From Neisseria sp. HMSC077D05 (GTDB lineage: Bacteria > Pseudomonadota > Gammaproteobacteria > Burkholderiales > Neisseriaceae), in contig KV797012.1 of assembly GCA_001809325.1 (NCBI GenBank), forward strand, positions 12,205-50,476: DNA of 38,272 nt, read 5' to 3'. The notes beneath the pieces are model-generated. The model saw only the letters and a program-made list of their open reading frames with translations. It searched no databases and was not told the DNA's origin. Position numbers and translations under genes: made by a program. Below are positions 15,672-23,016 of this stretch, piece after piece; the stretch's first letter is position 1; each line of letters starts with the position of its first letter.

Positions 15672-16547
15672 TTAAGCGGCGTTGACTTTGTCTTCGCGGC
15701 GCAGCAGGGTAATCAGGTCGCTGATGCGCTGTTTCATGCTGCGGCGGTCGACGATTTGGTCGATAGCGCCTTTTTCCAGCAGGAATTCTGCGCGTTGGAA
15801 GCCTTCGGGCAAGGTTTCACGGACGGTTTGTTCGATAACGCGCGGGCCGGCAAAGCCGATAAGGGCGTTGGGTTCGGCAAGTACGACATCGCCGAGGAAG
15901 GCGAAACTGGCGGATACGCCGCCCATGGTCGGGTCGGTCAGGACGGAGATGAACGGCAGGTGTTTTTCAGTCAGAAGATGCAATGCCGCGCTGGTTTTGG
16001 TCATCTGCATCAATGAGTTGACACCTTCCTGCATCCGCGCACCGCCCGATGCGGCAACACAGATGAAAGAGCAGTTGTCGGCTACGGCACGGCGCACGCC
16101 TTGGACGAAGCGTTCGCCGACGACGGAGCCCATAGAGCCGCCGATAAAGCGGAATTCAAAGGCGGCAATCACGACGGGCAGGCCGTTCATAAAGCCTTTC
16201 ATCACGACCAACGCATCATCTTCGCCGGTGGCTTTACGCGCAGCTGCCAAGCGTTCGGGATATTTTTTGCTGTCTTTGAATTTCAGCGGGTCGGTCGGTT
16301 TGATATTGGCGGCGATTTCTTCGCGGCCTTCCTCGTCCAAAAGCAAATTGAGGCGTTCGCGTGCGGAAAGCGGGTTGTGATGGTTACATTTCGGGCAAAC
16401 TTGGTCGTTTTGCTGAAGTTCGGTCGAGTAGATGGTTGCCGAGCAGGAAGGGCATTTGTGCCACAGGCCTTCGGGAACGTTGGACGAGCCTTCGCTTTTG
16501 CTGCGGTTTTTGATTTTGGGCGGTAGGATTTTGTCTAACCAACTCAT
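15672..16547 (-). CDS. accD: Acetyl-CoA carboxylase carboxyltransferase subunit beta
   Basis: The 291-residue subunit works with AccA to transfer the carboxyl group from biotin to acetyl-CoA, making malonyl-CoA for fatty-acid synthesis. An N-terminal four-cysteine zinc ribbon is visible (C32, C35, C51, C54), followed by the crotonase-like domain with [12 protein letters not shown] and [16 protein letters not shown] precedes the ATG at 16547. It lies 59 bases after trpA on the same strand, so co-transcription is likely. One reverse DUS lies in the gap without a partner. Confidence 0.96.
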   Translation of the reverse strand: MSWLDKILPPKIKNRSKSEGSSNVPEGLWHKCPSCSATIYSTELQQNDQVCPKCNHHNPLSARERLNLLLDEEGREEIAANIKPTDPLKFKDSKKYPERLAAARKATGEDDALVVMKGFMNGLPVVIAAFEFRFIGGSMGSVVGERFVQGVRRAVADNCSFICVAASGGARMQEGVNSLMQMTKTSAALHLLTEKHLPFISVLTDPTMGGVSASFAFLGDVVLAEPNALIGFAGPRVIEQTVRETLPEGFQRAEFLLEKGAIDQIVDRRSMKQRISDLITLLRREDKVNAA

Positions 16548-16606
16548 GGATGACTCCTTGGAATTCGGGATTCAGACGACCTTTGCGTGTGTTTGCGGAA
16601 AAGGCC

Positions 16607-17392
16607 TTAACGGATTGCGTCTTTTAATTCTTTGACCAACGCGCCGACGGCTTCTGCTTCGCGGCCTGCGTTATTTTCAATTTCTTTGACGATGCGGCTG
16701 CCGACGATGACGGCATCGGCAACGGCGCCGATTTTGCGCGCGCTTTCGGCGTTGCTGATGCCGAAACCGACACCGATCGGGATGTCGATATACTTGCGCA
16801 AAAGCTCTATTTTACGCGAAACTTCTTCGGTATCCAAACTTGCCGCGCCGGTAACGCCTTTGAGCGAAACGTAATAGACAAAGCCGCCTGCAACGCGGGC
16901 GATGGTTTGGATACGCTCTTCGGTCGTGGTCGGGGCAATCAGGAAGATGCAGTCGATACCGCGCGCTTTGAGTTCATCGTGCAGCGGGGTGATGGTTTCG
17001 ACAGGGGAATCGACGGTCAGTACGCCATCCACGCCGGCTTCGGCTGCCGCTTGGGCAAATGCCTGATAACCCATTTTATGGATCGGGTTCAGATAACCCA
17101 TCAGGACGACGGGCGTGTTGCCGTTTGTTTCGCGGAAGCGGCGTACGATGTTCAATACGTCGTTGAGGGAAACTTTGTTTGCCAACGCACGCTCGGCAGC
17201 GCGCTGGATGGTCGGACCGTCCGCCATCGGGTCGGAAAAGGGAACGCCCAATTCCAGGATGTCGGCGCCGTTTTCAACCAAACTGTGCATCAGCGCAAGC
17301 GTGGTATCGAGATCGGGATCGCCTACGGTAATATAGGGAATCAGGGCTTTTGCGCCGTCAAGCGCGGCAAAGGTTTGCTGGATTCTGCTCAT
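16607..17392 (-). CDS. trpA: Tryptophan synthase alpha subunit
   Basis: The 261-residue TIM-barrel protein splits indole-3-glycerol phosphate into indole and glyceraldehyde 3-phosphate, the indole passing to TrpB. The catalytic acids are visible as E47 in [15 protein letters not shown] and D58 in the same motif. VSLKGVTG and GVGFGIS (the phosphate-binding part) follow. trpB is not adjacent, so the trp genes are dispersed as in other Neisseria. The ATG at 17392 is the family start; the open frame extends upstream but lacks homology. The Shine-Dalgarno is weak. Confidence 0.95.
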   Translation of the reverse strand: MSRIQQTFAALDGAKALIPYITVGDPDLDTTLALMHSLVENGADILELGVPFSDPMADGPTIQRAAERALANKVSLNDVLNIVRRFRETNGNTPVVLMGYLNPIHKMGYQAFAQAAAEAGVDGVLTVDSPVETITPLHDELKARGIDCIFLIAPTTTEERIQTIARVAGGFVYYVSLKGVTGAASLDTEEVSRKIELLRKYIDIPIGVGFGISNAESARKIGAVADAVIVGSRIVKEIENNAGREAEAVGALVKELKDAIR

Positions 17393-17453
17393 CTTGATTT
17401 CTCGTTTCCGTAACGGCTGTTTCCAGCCGGTTTTCATCGACAATAAGTTGGTA

Positions 17454-17462
17454 AGTATAGCA
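17454..17462 (-). promoter_or_regulatory. Candidate extended -10 promoter for trpA-accD
   Basis: On the minus strand, TGCTATACT is an extended -10 box about 60 bases upstream of the trpA ATG. No convincing -35 is seen. Confidence 0.4.
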
Positions 17463-17520
17463 TTGACTGTCTGTTTCGGGCGAAACTGCATGACATTTTC
17501 AGTCATTTTTTCATATAGAT

Positions 17521-17555
17521 AAAAGGTCGTCTGAAAATCTTTTCAGACGACCTTT
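17521..17555. terminator. DUS-pair terminator between fxsA and trpA
   Basis: AAAGGTCGTCTGAAAA and TTTTCAGACGACCTTT form a tight hairpin. It lies downstream of fxsA on the minus strand and separates it from trpA. Confidence 0.8.
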
Positions 17556-17603
17556 CCAAAACCGGGCAGTCGGAATGCTGCCGCCATGCCGATTTTCCAC
17601 CGT

Positions 17604-18074
17604 TTAATCGCGTTTGTGTTCGATATAGTCTTGGTGTTTGGTTTGCGGATCGGCGCGGGTCACCGTGTATTCGCCTTCGATGATATCGCCGTCATCTTCA
17701 CCACGGCGCGTAAAGGTTTGCTGACGGAAAGACTGCGTATTCATTTGAGCCGCAGGCCGACCCTTTATCGGCAAAAGCAGCAGCAAGGCGATAATGGTGG
17801 ACACAAAACCCGGACTGAGCAGCAAAATCCCGGCGACGGTATAACGTATCGGCCACAGCATCTGATACATGGAAATATTGTCCCCGCTGCGGATGGCCGC
17901 ACCCGCCAGCAAAATGCCGGACAGCCCCGTGTGGCGCAGCATCATCGTACCGCCGATAAAGCTGACTATCATCAGCAGGAAAGCGAATCCGCCGCCCAGC
18001 CAATCCGCCACCCAGACGATGGACATAATTTCCAAAAACAATAATACTAAAAAACCCACACCGAAATACTGCAT
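17604..18074 (-). CDS. fxsA: FxsA-family membrane protein
   Basis: The 156-residue protein matches FxsA, a small inner-membrane protein with four hydrophobic segments (about 4-21, 26-45, 50-63 and 76-100) and a polar tail. The GLSGILLAGAA and LLLSPGFVSTIIALLLLLPI stretches are characteristic. In E. coli FxsA relieves exclusion of phage T7 by the F plasmid; its normal role is unclear. GGAG is close to the ATG at 18074. A candidate promoter (TTGCGA-N17-TAAGAT) lies at 18145-18173. It is a separate unit from trpA because of the intervening hairpin. Confidence 0.88.
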   Translation of the reverse strand: MQYFGVGFLVLLFLEIMSIVWVADWLGGGFAFLLMIVSFIGGTMMLRHTGLSGILLAGAAIRSGDNISMYQMLWPIRYTVAGILLLSPGFVSTIIALLLLLPIKGRPAAQMNTQSFRQQTFTRRGEDDGDIIEGEYTVTRADPQTKHQDYIEHKRD

Positions 18075-18144
18075 CTTTGCTCCTTTAAATTCCGAACCCG
18101 CTTCATGCCGCGCAAGTCGGCGCGTTTAGCCGCAATTTCAATCT

Positions 18145-18173
18145 ATCTTATTGAATCTTATTGGATATCGCAA
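18145..18173 (-). promoter_or_regulatory. Possible promoter for fxsA
   Basis: TTGCGA and TAAGAT on the minus strand are 17 bases apart; both boxes match the consensus only four out of six. The region also contains the tandem ATCTTATTGA/ATCTTATTGG. Confidence 0.35.
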
Positions 18174-18280
18174 ACCGGCATTTTACACTTCCCGAATAAC
18201 CGGTTTCCCTTAACATAAAGATAATGCACCCTACTTTCAAGGCGCTCGAATGTGAAAAACCGTAAGGTTTCGGCACGTTT

Positions 18281-18302
18281 TTTCAGACGAGGTCGTCTGA
18301 AA
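18281..18302. repeat. Head-to-head DUS palindrome with 2-base centre
   Basis: TTTCAGACGA-GG-TCGTCTGAAA is a perfect 10-base inverted repeat. The plus-strand copy is a full DUS (18290-18301) and the other has two mismatches. No T-run follows on either strand, so it is not a standard terminator. It lies 13 bases beyond the glutathione peroxidase stop. Confidence 0.85.
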
Positions 18303-18314
18303 CGGTATGCGCCC

Positions 18315-18848
18315 TTACAGCAACTTCTTGATATCGTTTTCTATTTCTTCCGGCGTTACGCTGGGCGCAAACCGTGCCACCACTTCGCCTTGCCGATTAA
18401 TCAGGAATTTGGTGAAGTTCCAGCGGATATCGCCCGCCTGATGCTTACAGCCCCATGCCGCCAGCCGCAACACCGCTTCTTTCAACATATGCCCGCCCCT
18501 ATCCTTCGGCTGTTGTGCCTTCAAATAAACATAAAGCGGCGATGCGGATGCGCCGTTGACATCGATTTTGTCAAAAATTTTGAATGCAGTACCAAACTTC
18601 GTCTGACAGACGGAAGCAATTTCCCGACTGCTCTCCGGCGCCTGTCCGCGAAATTGGTTGCACGGAAAATCCAATATCTCCAAACCTTGCCCGCTGTAAC
18701 GTTCATAAAGCTGCTGCAATGCCGTATATTGCGGCGTCAATCCGCAGCGCGTCGCGGTGTTGACAATCAGCAGCACCTTTCCTCGGTAAACGCTCAGGGA
18801 AACCGGATCGCCTTGGGCATCGTTTAAGGTGAAGTCGTAAATATTCAT
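18315..18848 (-). CDS. gpxA: Glutathione peroxidase (cysteine type)
   Basis: The 177-residue thiol peroxidase reduces hydrogen and lipid peroxides. The catalytic Cys35 is in NTATRCGLTPQY, where seleno-enzymes have selenocysteine; LDFPCNQF supplies the Gln and IRWNFTKFL the Trp/Asn of the active site. The sequence is close to the meningococcal enzyme, whose start aligns with MNIYDF. I therefore choose the ATG at 18848; an in-frame ATG at 18857 (adding MDN) is also possible, and neither has a clear Shine-Dalgarno. An ankyrin-repeat gene lies 74 bases upstream on the same strand and may be co-transcribed. Confidence 0.92.
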   Translation of the reverse strand: MNIYDFTLNDAQGDPVSLSVYRGKVLLIVNTATRCGLTPQYTALQQLYERYSGQGLEILDFPCNQFRGQAPESSREIASVCQTKFGTAFKIFDKIDVNGASASPLYVYLKAQQPKDRGGHMLKEAVLRLAAWGCKHQAGDIRWNFTKFLINRQGEVVARFAPSVTPEEIENDIKKLL

Positions 18849-18922
18849 GTTGTCCATTCAAAAAGATCAGGGAAAACAAATCGAGTCAGGCAAACACCGG
18901 CTGAAATTTCGAGCCGTATGTT

Positions 18923-19324
18923 TCATTTTGATTGATGATTTTTATAGTATTTCAACAATGCCATCATTTCTTTTGCCTTCTTTTTGCCATGCCGCTCGTC
19001 AGTGACATAATCCTCTGCCTTATTGCCTAATTCATTTTTGATGTTCGGGTTGGCACCGTTTGCCAAAAGTATTTCAAGTATTGCCACATTTCCGTTGAAG
19101 CAGGCATTTTGGACAGGCGTAAAACCCATTTCCCCCTGTTTGTTGACGTCCGCGCCATGTTGAATCAGCAATAAGATATCTTCGTAGGCTTGGTCGATGA
19201 CTGCCAAATTCAGCAATGTTTCGTCCATAGTACCCACATCATGCACGGAAGCAATACGGGGACGCGAGGAGAAAGCCAAGTGATTTTGATATTTGGCGAA
19301 CAGGTTGGTCAGATTTTGATCCAT
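18923..19324 (-). CDS. Ankyrin-repeat protein
   Basis: The 133-residue, probably cytosolic protein carries about three ankyrin-type units. These include LLNLAVIDQAYEDILLLIQHGADVN (about 37-61), GFTPVQNACFNGNVAILEILLANGANPN (67-94) and a degraded third unit. The C-terminus is Lys-rich. No signal peptide is seen. Such proteins bind partners rather than catalyse; the partner is unknown. It directly precedes glutathione peroxidase on the same strand, which recalls bacterial ankyrin proteins linked to peroxide-defence enzymes, but that is inference. CAGGA lies upstream of the ATG at 19324. Confidence 0.85.
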   Translation of the reverse strand: MDQNLTNLFAKYQNHLAFSSRPRIASVHDVGTMDETLLNLAVIDQAYEDILLLIQHGADVNKQGEMGFTPVQNACFNGNVAILEILLANGANPNIKNELGNKAEDYVTDERHGKKKAKEMMALLKYYKNHQSK

Positions 19325-19424
19325 GATTTATCCTGAAACGATGTTGTTTGAGATACGGATATGTTTTCAGACGCCCCCTATAAACCTGCGCTATTGTTTT
19401 TATGATTTATCGCCAGCCCATATG

Positions 19425-19451
19425 AAAAAACACCGCTTTCGCAAGCGGTGT
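19425..19451 (-). terminator. Rho-independent terminator of rpsO
   Basis: ACACCGCTT and AAGCGGTGT form a perfect 9-bp stem around a 4-base loop (19430-19451). On the minus strand it is followed by six T residues. It lies 15 bases past the rpsO stop and does not use DUS. Confidence 0.92.
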
Positions 19452-19466
19452 CCGGTAAAGCAGCAA

Positions 19467-19736
19467 TTATTTGCGCAGACCCAAGCGGGTGATCAGGGTG
19501 CGGTATGTATCAGGTTGAGTACGGCGCAAGTAAGACAACAGACGGCGACGTTGGCTGACCATTTTCAACAGGCCGCGACGGCTGTGGTGGTCTTTAGGGT
19601 TGGTTTTGAAGTGGGGAGTCAGGTCGTTGATACGGAAAGTCAACAGAGCGACTTGTACTTCAGAAGAACCGGTATCGCCTTCTTTACGTTGGAAATCTTT
19701 AACAATTTGTGCTTTTTGTTCTACGGTCAATGCCAT
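19467..19736 (-). CDS. rpsO: 30S ribosomal protein S15
   Basis: The 89-residue protein binds 16S rRNA early in 30S assembly. The sequence is full length and has the family motifs [33 protein letters not shown] and [15 protein letters not shown] lies at suitable distance before the ATG at 19736. It has its own extended -10 promoter candidate about 100 bases upstream and its own terminator, so it appears monocistronic. pnp, its usual neighbour, is absent. Confidence 0.98.
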   Translation of the reverse strand: MALTVEQKAQIVKDFQRKEGDTGSSEVQVALLTFRINDLTPHFKTNPKDHHSRRGLLKMVSQRRRLLSYLRRTQPDTYRTLITRLGLRK

Positions 19737-19818
19737 GATGGATAACTCCGAAAAATAAAAGAACCGTCATTCGGTTCGGACAAGTTTGACGAGCAGGAAA
19801 CCCGTTCAAACTCCTGAA

Positions 19819-19846
19819 GTCTTTTTGTAAAGACGGGCGGATTATG
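19819..19846 (-). promoter_or_regulatory. rpsO promoter candidate and leader hairpin
   Basis: On the minus strand, an extended -10 TGGCATAAT (box 19841-19846) would start transcription near 19834. The first transcribed bases form GTCTTT-ACAA-AAAGAC (19819-19834). The leader of about 98 bases is long enough for S15 autoregulation, which is known in other bacteria but cannot be shown here. Confidence 0.4.
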
Positions 19847-19939
19847 CCACAGTTTGTACGGTTTTGCACGACTAAATCCTGTCTTCAGGCAGTGTTTCGC
19901 CGAGACTGTGGCTTTCAGACGACCCGCTCGCCCTAAAAC

Positions 19940-21271
19940 CTACTCCCCCGCCACGGTCATGCTCTCAATCAGTACCGAACCGATTTTGTTGGAAGAGCGG
20001 CGCAGCGCGTCGTTGGCAGTACCGACGATGCCGAGGTACATATCCTGCAAGCGGCCGGCGATGGTGATTTCTTGGACGGGGTGGCTGATGATGCCGTTTT
20101 CCACCCAAAAACCCGCCGCGCCGCGCGAATAGTCGCCCGTGATGGTGTTCACACCCTGACCCATCAGTTCGGTAACCAACAATCCCGTGCCCATTTCTTT
20201 CAGCAGGTCGGACTGCGTTTCGTGCGTATGGTTCAAATAAAGGTTGTGTGCGCCGCCGGCGTTGCCCGTAGTCTGCATACCGAGCTTTCTCGCGCTGTAA
20301 CTGCTGAGGAAATAGCCTTCGACAATGCCGTCGCGGATGACGAAACGCGGCCGCGTGGCGACGCCTTCGGAGTCGAAATAGGTGCTGCCGAAGGCGCGGG
20401 GGATGTGCGGCTCTTCGCGCAGGCTGAGGAAATCGGGCAGGACTTTTCTGCCTATGCTATCAATCAGGAAGCTGCTTTGGCGGTAGAGCGCGCCGCCGCT
20501 GAGTGCACCGACGAGGTGTCCGATAAGCCCGCCTGCGACGGTGGTATCGAAGAGGACGGGATAGCTGCCTGTCGGGATGCTGCGGCTGTTCAGACGACGT
20601 AAGGTACGCTCGGCGGCGGTTTTGCCGATTTGCTCGGGGCTGTCCATGTCTTGATGGCGGCAGGCAGCGTCGTACCAGTAGTCGCGCTGCATGCCGTTTT
20701 CGTCGGCGGCAACGATGCTGCACGAAATGCTGTGGCGCGTGCCTTGTTGGTGGGCGGTAAAGCCGTGGGTGTTGCCGTAAACGTATTGGTAATGTCCGGT
20801 CTGAACGCCTGCGCCTTCGGAATTTTCGATGCGCTCATCCGCGCCCAGGGCAGCTTGTTCGCATTGTTTTGCCAGCTCGATGGCGGCTTCCGTGCTTAAA
20901 TCCCATTCGTGGTAACGGTCGAGGTCGCCGACGTGTTGCGCCATCAGTGAAGCATCTGCCAAACCTGCGCAATCGTCTTCGGCGGTGTAGCGGGCGATGT
21001 CGATGGCGGCTTTGACGGTGTCTTGCAGGGCTTTTTCGGAGAAGTCGGCGGTGCTGGCGCGACCTTTGCGCTTGCCAACATAAACGGTAATATCCAGCGA
21101 TTTGTCTTGCTGGAACTCGATTTGTTCGATTTCACCCAGCCGTACGCTGACGCTTTGTCCGATGGATTCGCTAAAGTCGGCTTCGGCAGCCGCCGCGCCC
21201 ATGTTTTTTGCCAAATCCAAGGCGTGTCCGCATAAGCCGGTCAGCTCGGAGGCAGTGTGGTTAAACAGCAT
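19940..21271 (-). CDS. pmbA: Metalloprotease-complex subunit PmbA/TldE
   Basis: The 443-residue protein is the TldE partner of TldD, a zinc protease pair involved in peptide maturation (such as microcin B17) and degradation of unfolded peptides. PmbA lacks the HExxxH-type metal site, which lies on TldD, and none is seen here. Typical stretches are [28 protein letters not shown] and [16 protein letters not shown] near the C-terminus. Length matches E. coli PmbA (450). The ATG at 21271 has AGGAAA upstream; a longer frame to 21301 is not used. tldD is not in the window, and a CREE lies 76 bases upstream. Confidence 0.94.
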
Positions 21272-21347
21272 AAAAGGTTTCCTGACAGAGGTTTGCGGCA
21301 TTTTAACCGTTTTCAGACGACCTCGGCAAAAATACCGCCACAGAAGA

Positions 21348-21454
21348 TATAGTGGATTAAATTTAAATCAGGACAAGGCGACGAAGCCACAGACAGTACA
21401 GATAGTACGGCAAGGCGAGGCAACGCCGTACTGGTTTAAAGTTAATCCACTATA
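21348..21454. repeat. Correia repeat enclosed element (107 bp)
   Basis: The element begins TATAGTGGATTAAATT and ends AGTTAATCCACTATA. The core is of the short Correia type, with CAGTACAGATAGTACGG. It differs from the copy at 24731-24837 by one base. It lies between divergent pmbA and darP and could supply promoter or RNA-processing sites. Confidence 0.93.
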
Positions 21455-21488
21455 AAAGATCGTCTGAAAACGCCGTTTCAACAGGGCA

Positions 21489-21520
21489 TTGACGTGGAAA
21501 CTGCCCGAACGTGCTAAAAT
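21489..21520 (+). promoter_or_regulatory. Possible promoter for darP
   Basis: TTGACG (21489-21494) and an extended -10 TGCTAAAAT (box 21515-21520) are spaced by 20 bases, longer than ideal; the extended -10 may compensate. The ATG is 30 bases further on. Confidence 0.35.
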
Positions 21521-21549
21521 ACCCGAAACAAAATTAAAGGTTTATCAAA

Positions 21550-22080
21550 ATGTTTGAAAACGAAGACGAATGGGTCAGCAAAACCCAAATGAAAAAGCAG
21601 ATGAACGATTTGCAGGCTTTGGGCATGGAGTTGACCAAACTCTCGACCGATACGCTGAAAAAAATCGGCTTGGACGAAGACTTGTACGAAGCCGTCGTTA
21701 CCTACAAAAAAATCACGTCCAACGGCGCGCTCAAACGCCAAAGCCAATTCATCGGCAGGCTCATGCGAGACACCGACCCTGCGCCCATCGAAGCCTTCCT
21801 CGCCAAACTACGCGGCGAAAATACCGCCCACAACGCCTTCTTGCAACGCGTCGAACAAGCCCGCACGCGCCTCTTGGCGGACGACAACGCAATCACCCAA
21901 TTCATGGCGGACTTCCCCCATGCCGACGCAGGCAAATTGCGCACCTTAATCCGCAACACGAAAAAAGAGCAGGAACAAAACAAACCGCCGAAAAACTTCC
22001 GCGCCCTCTTCCAAGAAATCAAATCCGTCATGGAAGGCGGTCAGAGCGATTCGGAAGAAACGCAGGATTGGGCAGAATAA
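21550..22080 (+). CDS. darP: Ribosome biogenesis factor DarP (YjgA, DUF615)
   Basis: The 176-residue protein matches the DUF615/YjgA family, which associates with late 50S assembly intermediates. Family stretches visible are EDEWVSKTQMKKQMNDLQALGMELTKLS at the N-terminus and ALKRQSQFIGRLMR (about 59-72). The C-terminal part is charged and helical. AAAGG lies before the ATG at 21550. pmbA, its frequent neighbour in other proteobacteria, is divergent here, which supports the call. Confidence 0.93.
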   Translation: MFENEDEWVSKTQMKKQMNDLQALGMELTKLSTDTLKKIGLDEDLYEAVVTYKKITSNGALKRQSQFIGRLMRDTDPAPIEAFLAKLRGENTAHNAFLQRVEQARTRLLADDNAITQFMADFPHADAGKLRTLIRNTKKEQEQNKPPKNFRALFQEIKSVMEGGQSDSEETQDWAE

Positions 22081-22087
22081 ATATCGG

Positions 22088-22151
22088 GGTCGTCTGAAAA
22101 CGGGGTTGAGGGTTCTGTAAATCCCACCGCCCCGTTTTCAGACGACCTTTT
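22088..22151 (+). terminator. Long DUS-pair terminator after darP
   Basis: GGTCGTCTGAAAACGGGG and CCCCGTTTTCAGACGACC form an 18-bp stem with a loop of about 24 bases, followed by four T residues. Confidence 0.85.
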
Positions 22152-22166
22152 CAAATTTCATATAAT
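22137..22166 (+). promoter_or_regulatory. Possible promoter for the unknown lipoprotein, overlapping a DUS
   Basis: A perfect TATAAT (22161-22166) is 18 bases after TTCAGA, which is part of the reverse DUS in the darP terminator. The -35 match is only 4 of 6. The ATG lies 77 bases downstream. Confidence 0.4.
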
Positions 22167-22242
22167 CTTATTAAAATATACCGTCATTTTTCAGACATCC
22201 CTTTAACAATAAAACAAACCGACCTTTTCAAGGACTACACTT

Positions 22243-22947
22243 ATGAAACTTCGCCTTACCCTCACTGCCCTCCTCGCCTTATCATTAAACGGCTGCCTAA
22301 CTGAACAACTGTGGCAAGAGGATAAAAAAGTAGAAAAAATCACTTTTCATCCGATTACTTCCGACCAAGTACATTCTTTCGGTATCGTCAACAAAGACAA
22401 TGACCAACTTGAAAAAGGCAGCATCGTCATGATGGGCGAAAAATACTGGTTCGTCATTAATACCAAAGATTCAAAAGACCTGACGCCCATCCTCAATGTC
22501 AAACTCGACAAAAAATTCCAAATTGCCGATGCCAAAAAATACAAAAAAGACCTCAAAGCCCTGCCTGTTGTGGTAAACAATGAAAAAGAAGCCGATTTCA
22601 CCACCGATTTCTGCCTACGCTACGACACTCAAAAAGCTGATGAAATTGCCAAACTGAAAAACTTGTCATTTGAAACCGGCAAAGGTAGAAACAACACCGT
22701 CTACCACCGCTGTGTTCACGCCAAAGGCAAATACTACGCCACCCCGAAAAACCTGCCTGCTGACTACAAATTTGAACAAAGCATTCCTGTCTCCATCGGC
22801 TATACCACTTCTCGCGTATACACCAGTCCGGTGAAAGTAGTAGGTACTCTGTTGATAACGCCGCTGACGCTCACTGTTGACGCCCTTACCCCAGTACTGT
22901 TCATTCCTGCCATGATGACAGGCGGCGGCTTTACCCCAAGCTTTTAA
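22243..22947 (+). CDS. Unknown predicted lipoprotein
   Basis: I do not recognise this 234-residue protein. It has a signal peptide with lipobox SLNGC and Cys18, so it is probably anchored in the outer or inner membrane facing the periplasm. The mature part is Lys-rich, with stretches such as YWFVINTKDSKDL and a cysteine pair (about residues 125 and 158) that could form a disulphide. The last 45 residues are hydrophobic and Thr/Pro-rich (TSPVKVVGTLLITPLTLTVDAL), possibly membrane-associated. Codon use is more AT-rich than its neighbours. AAGGA lies close to the ATG. The gene stands between darP and recJ with its own promoter candidate. Confidence 0.85.
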   Translation: MKLRLTLTALLALSLNGCLTEQLWQEDKKVEKITFHPITSDQVHSFGIVNKDNDQLEKGSIVMMGEKYWFVINTKDSKDLTPILNVKLDKKFQIADAKKYKKDLKALPVVVNNEKEADFTTDFCLRYDTQKADEIAKLKNLSFETGKGRNNTVYHRCVHAKGKYYATPKNLPADYKFEQSIPVSIGYTTSRVYTSPVKVVGTLLITPLTLTVDALTPVLFIPAMMTGGGFTPSF

Positions 22948-23016
22948 TAAACTCGTTACGCCTGTTTTCAGACGACCTTTCCGTCCTTGAATACATCAAA
23001 CAAATTTCCACACACC

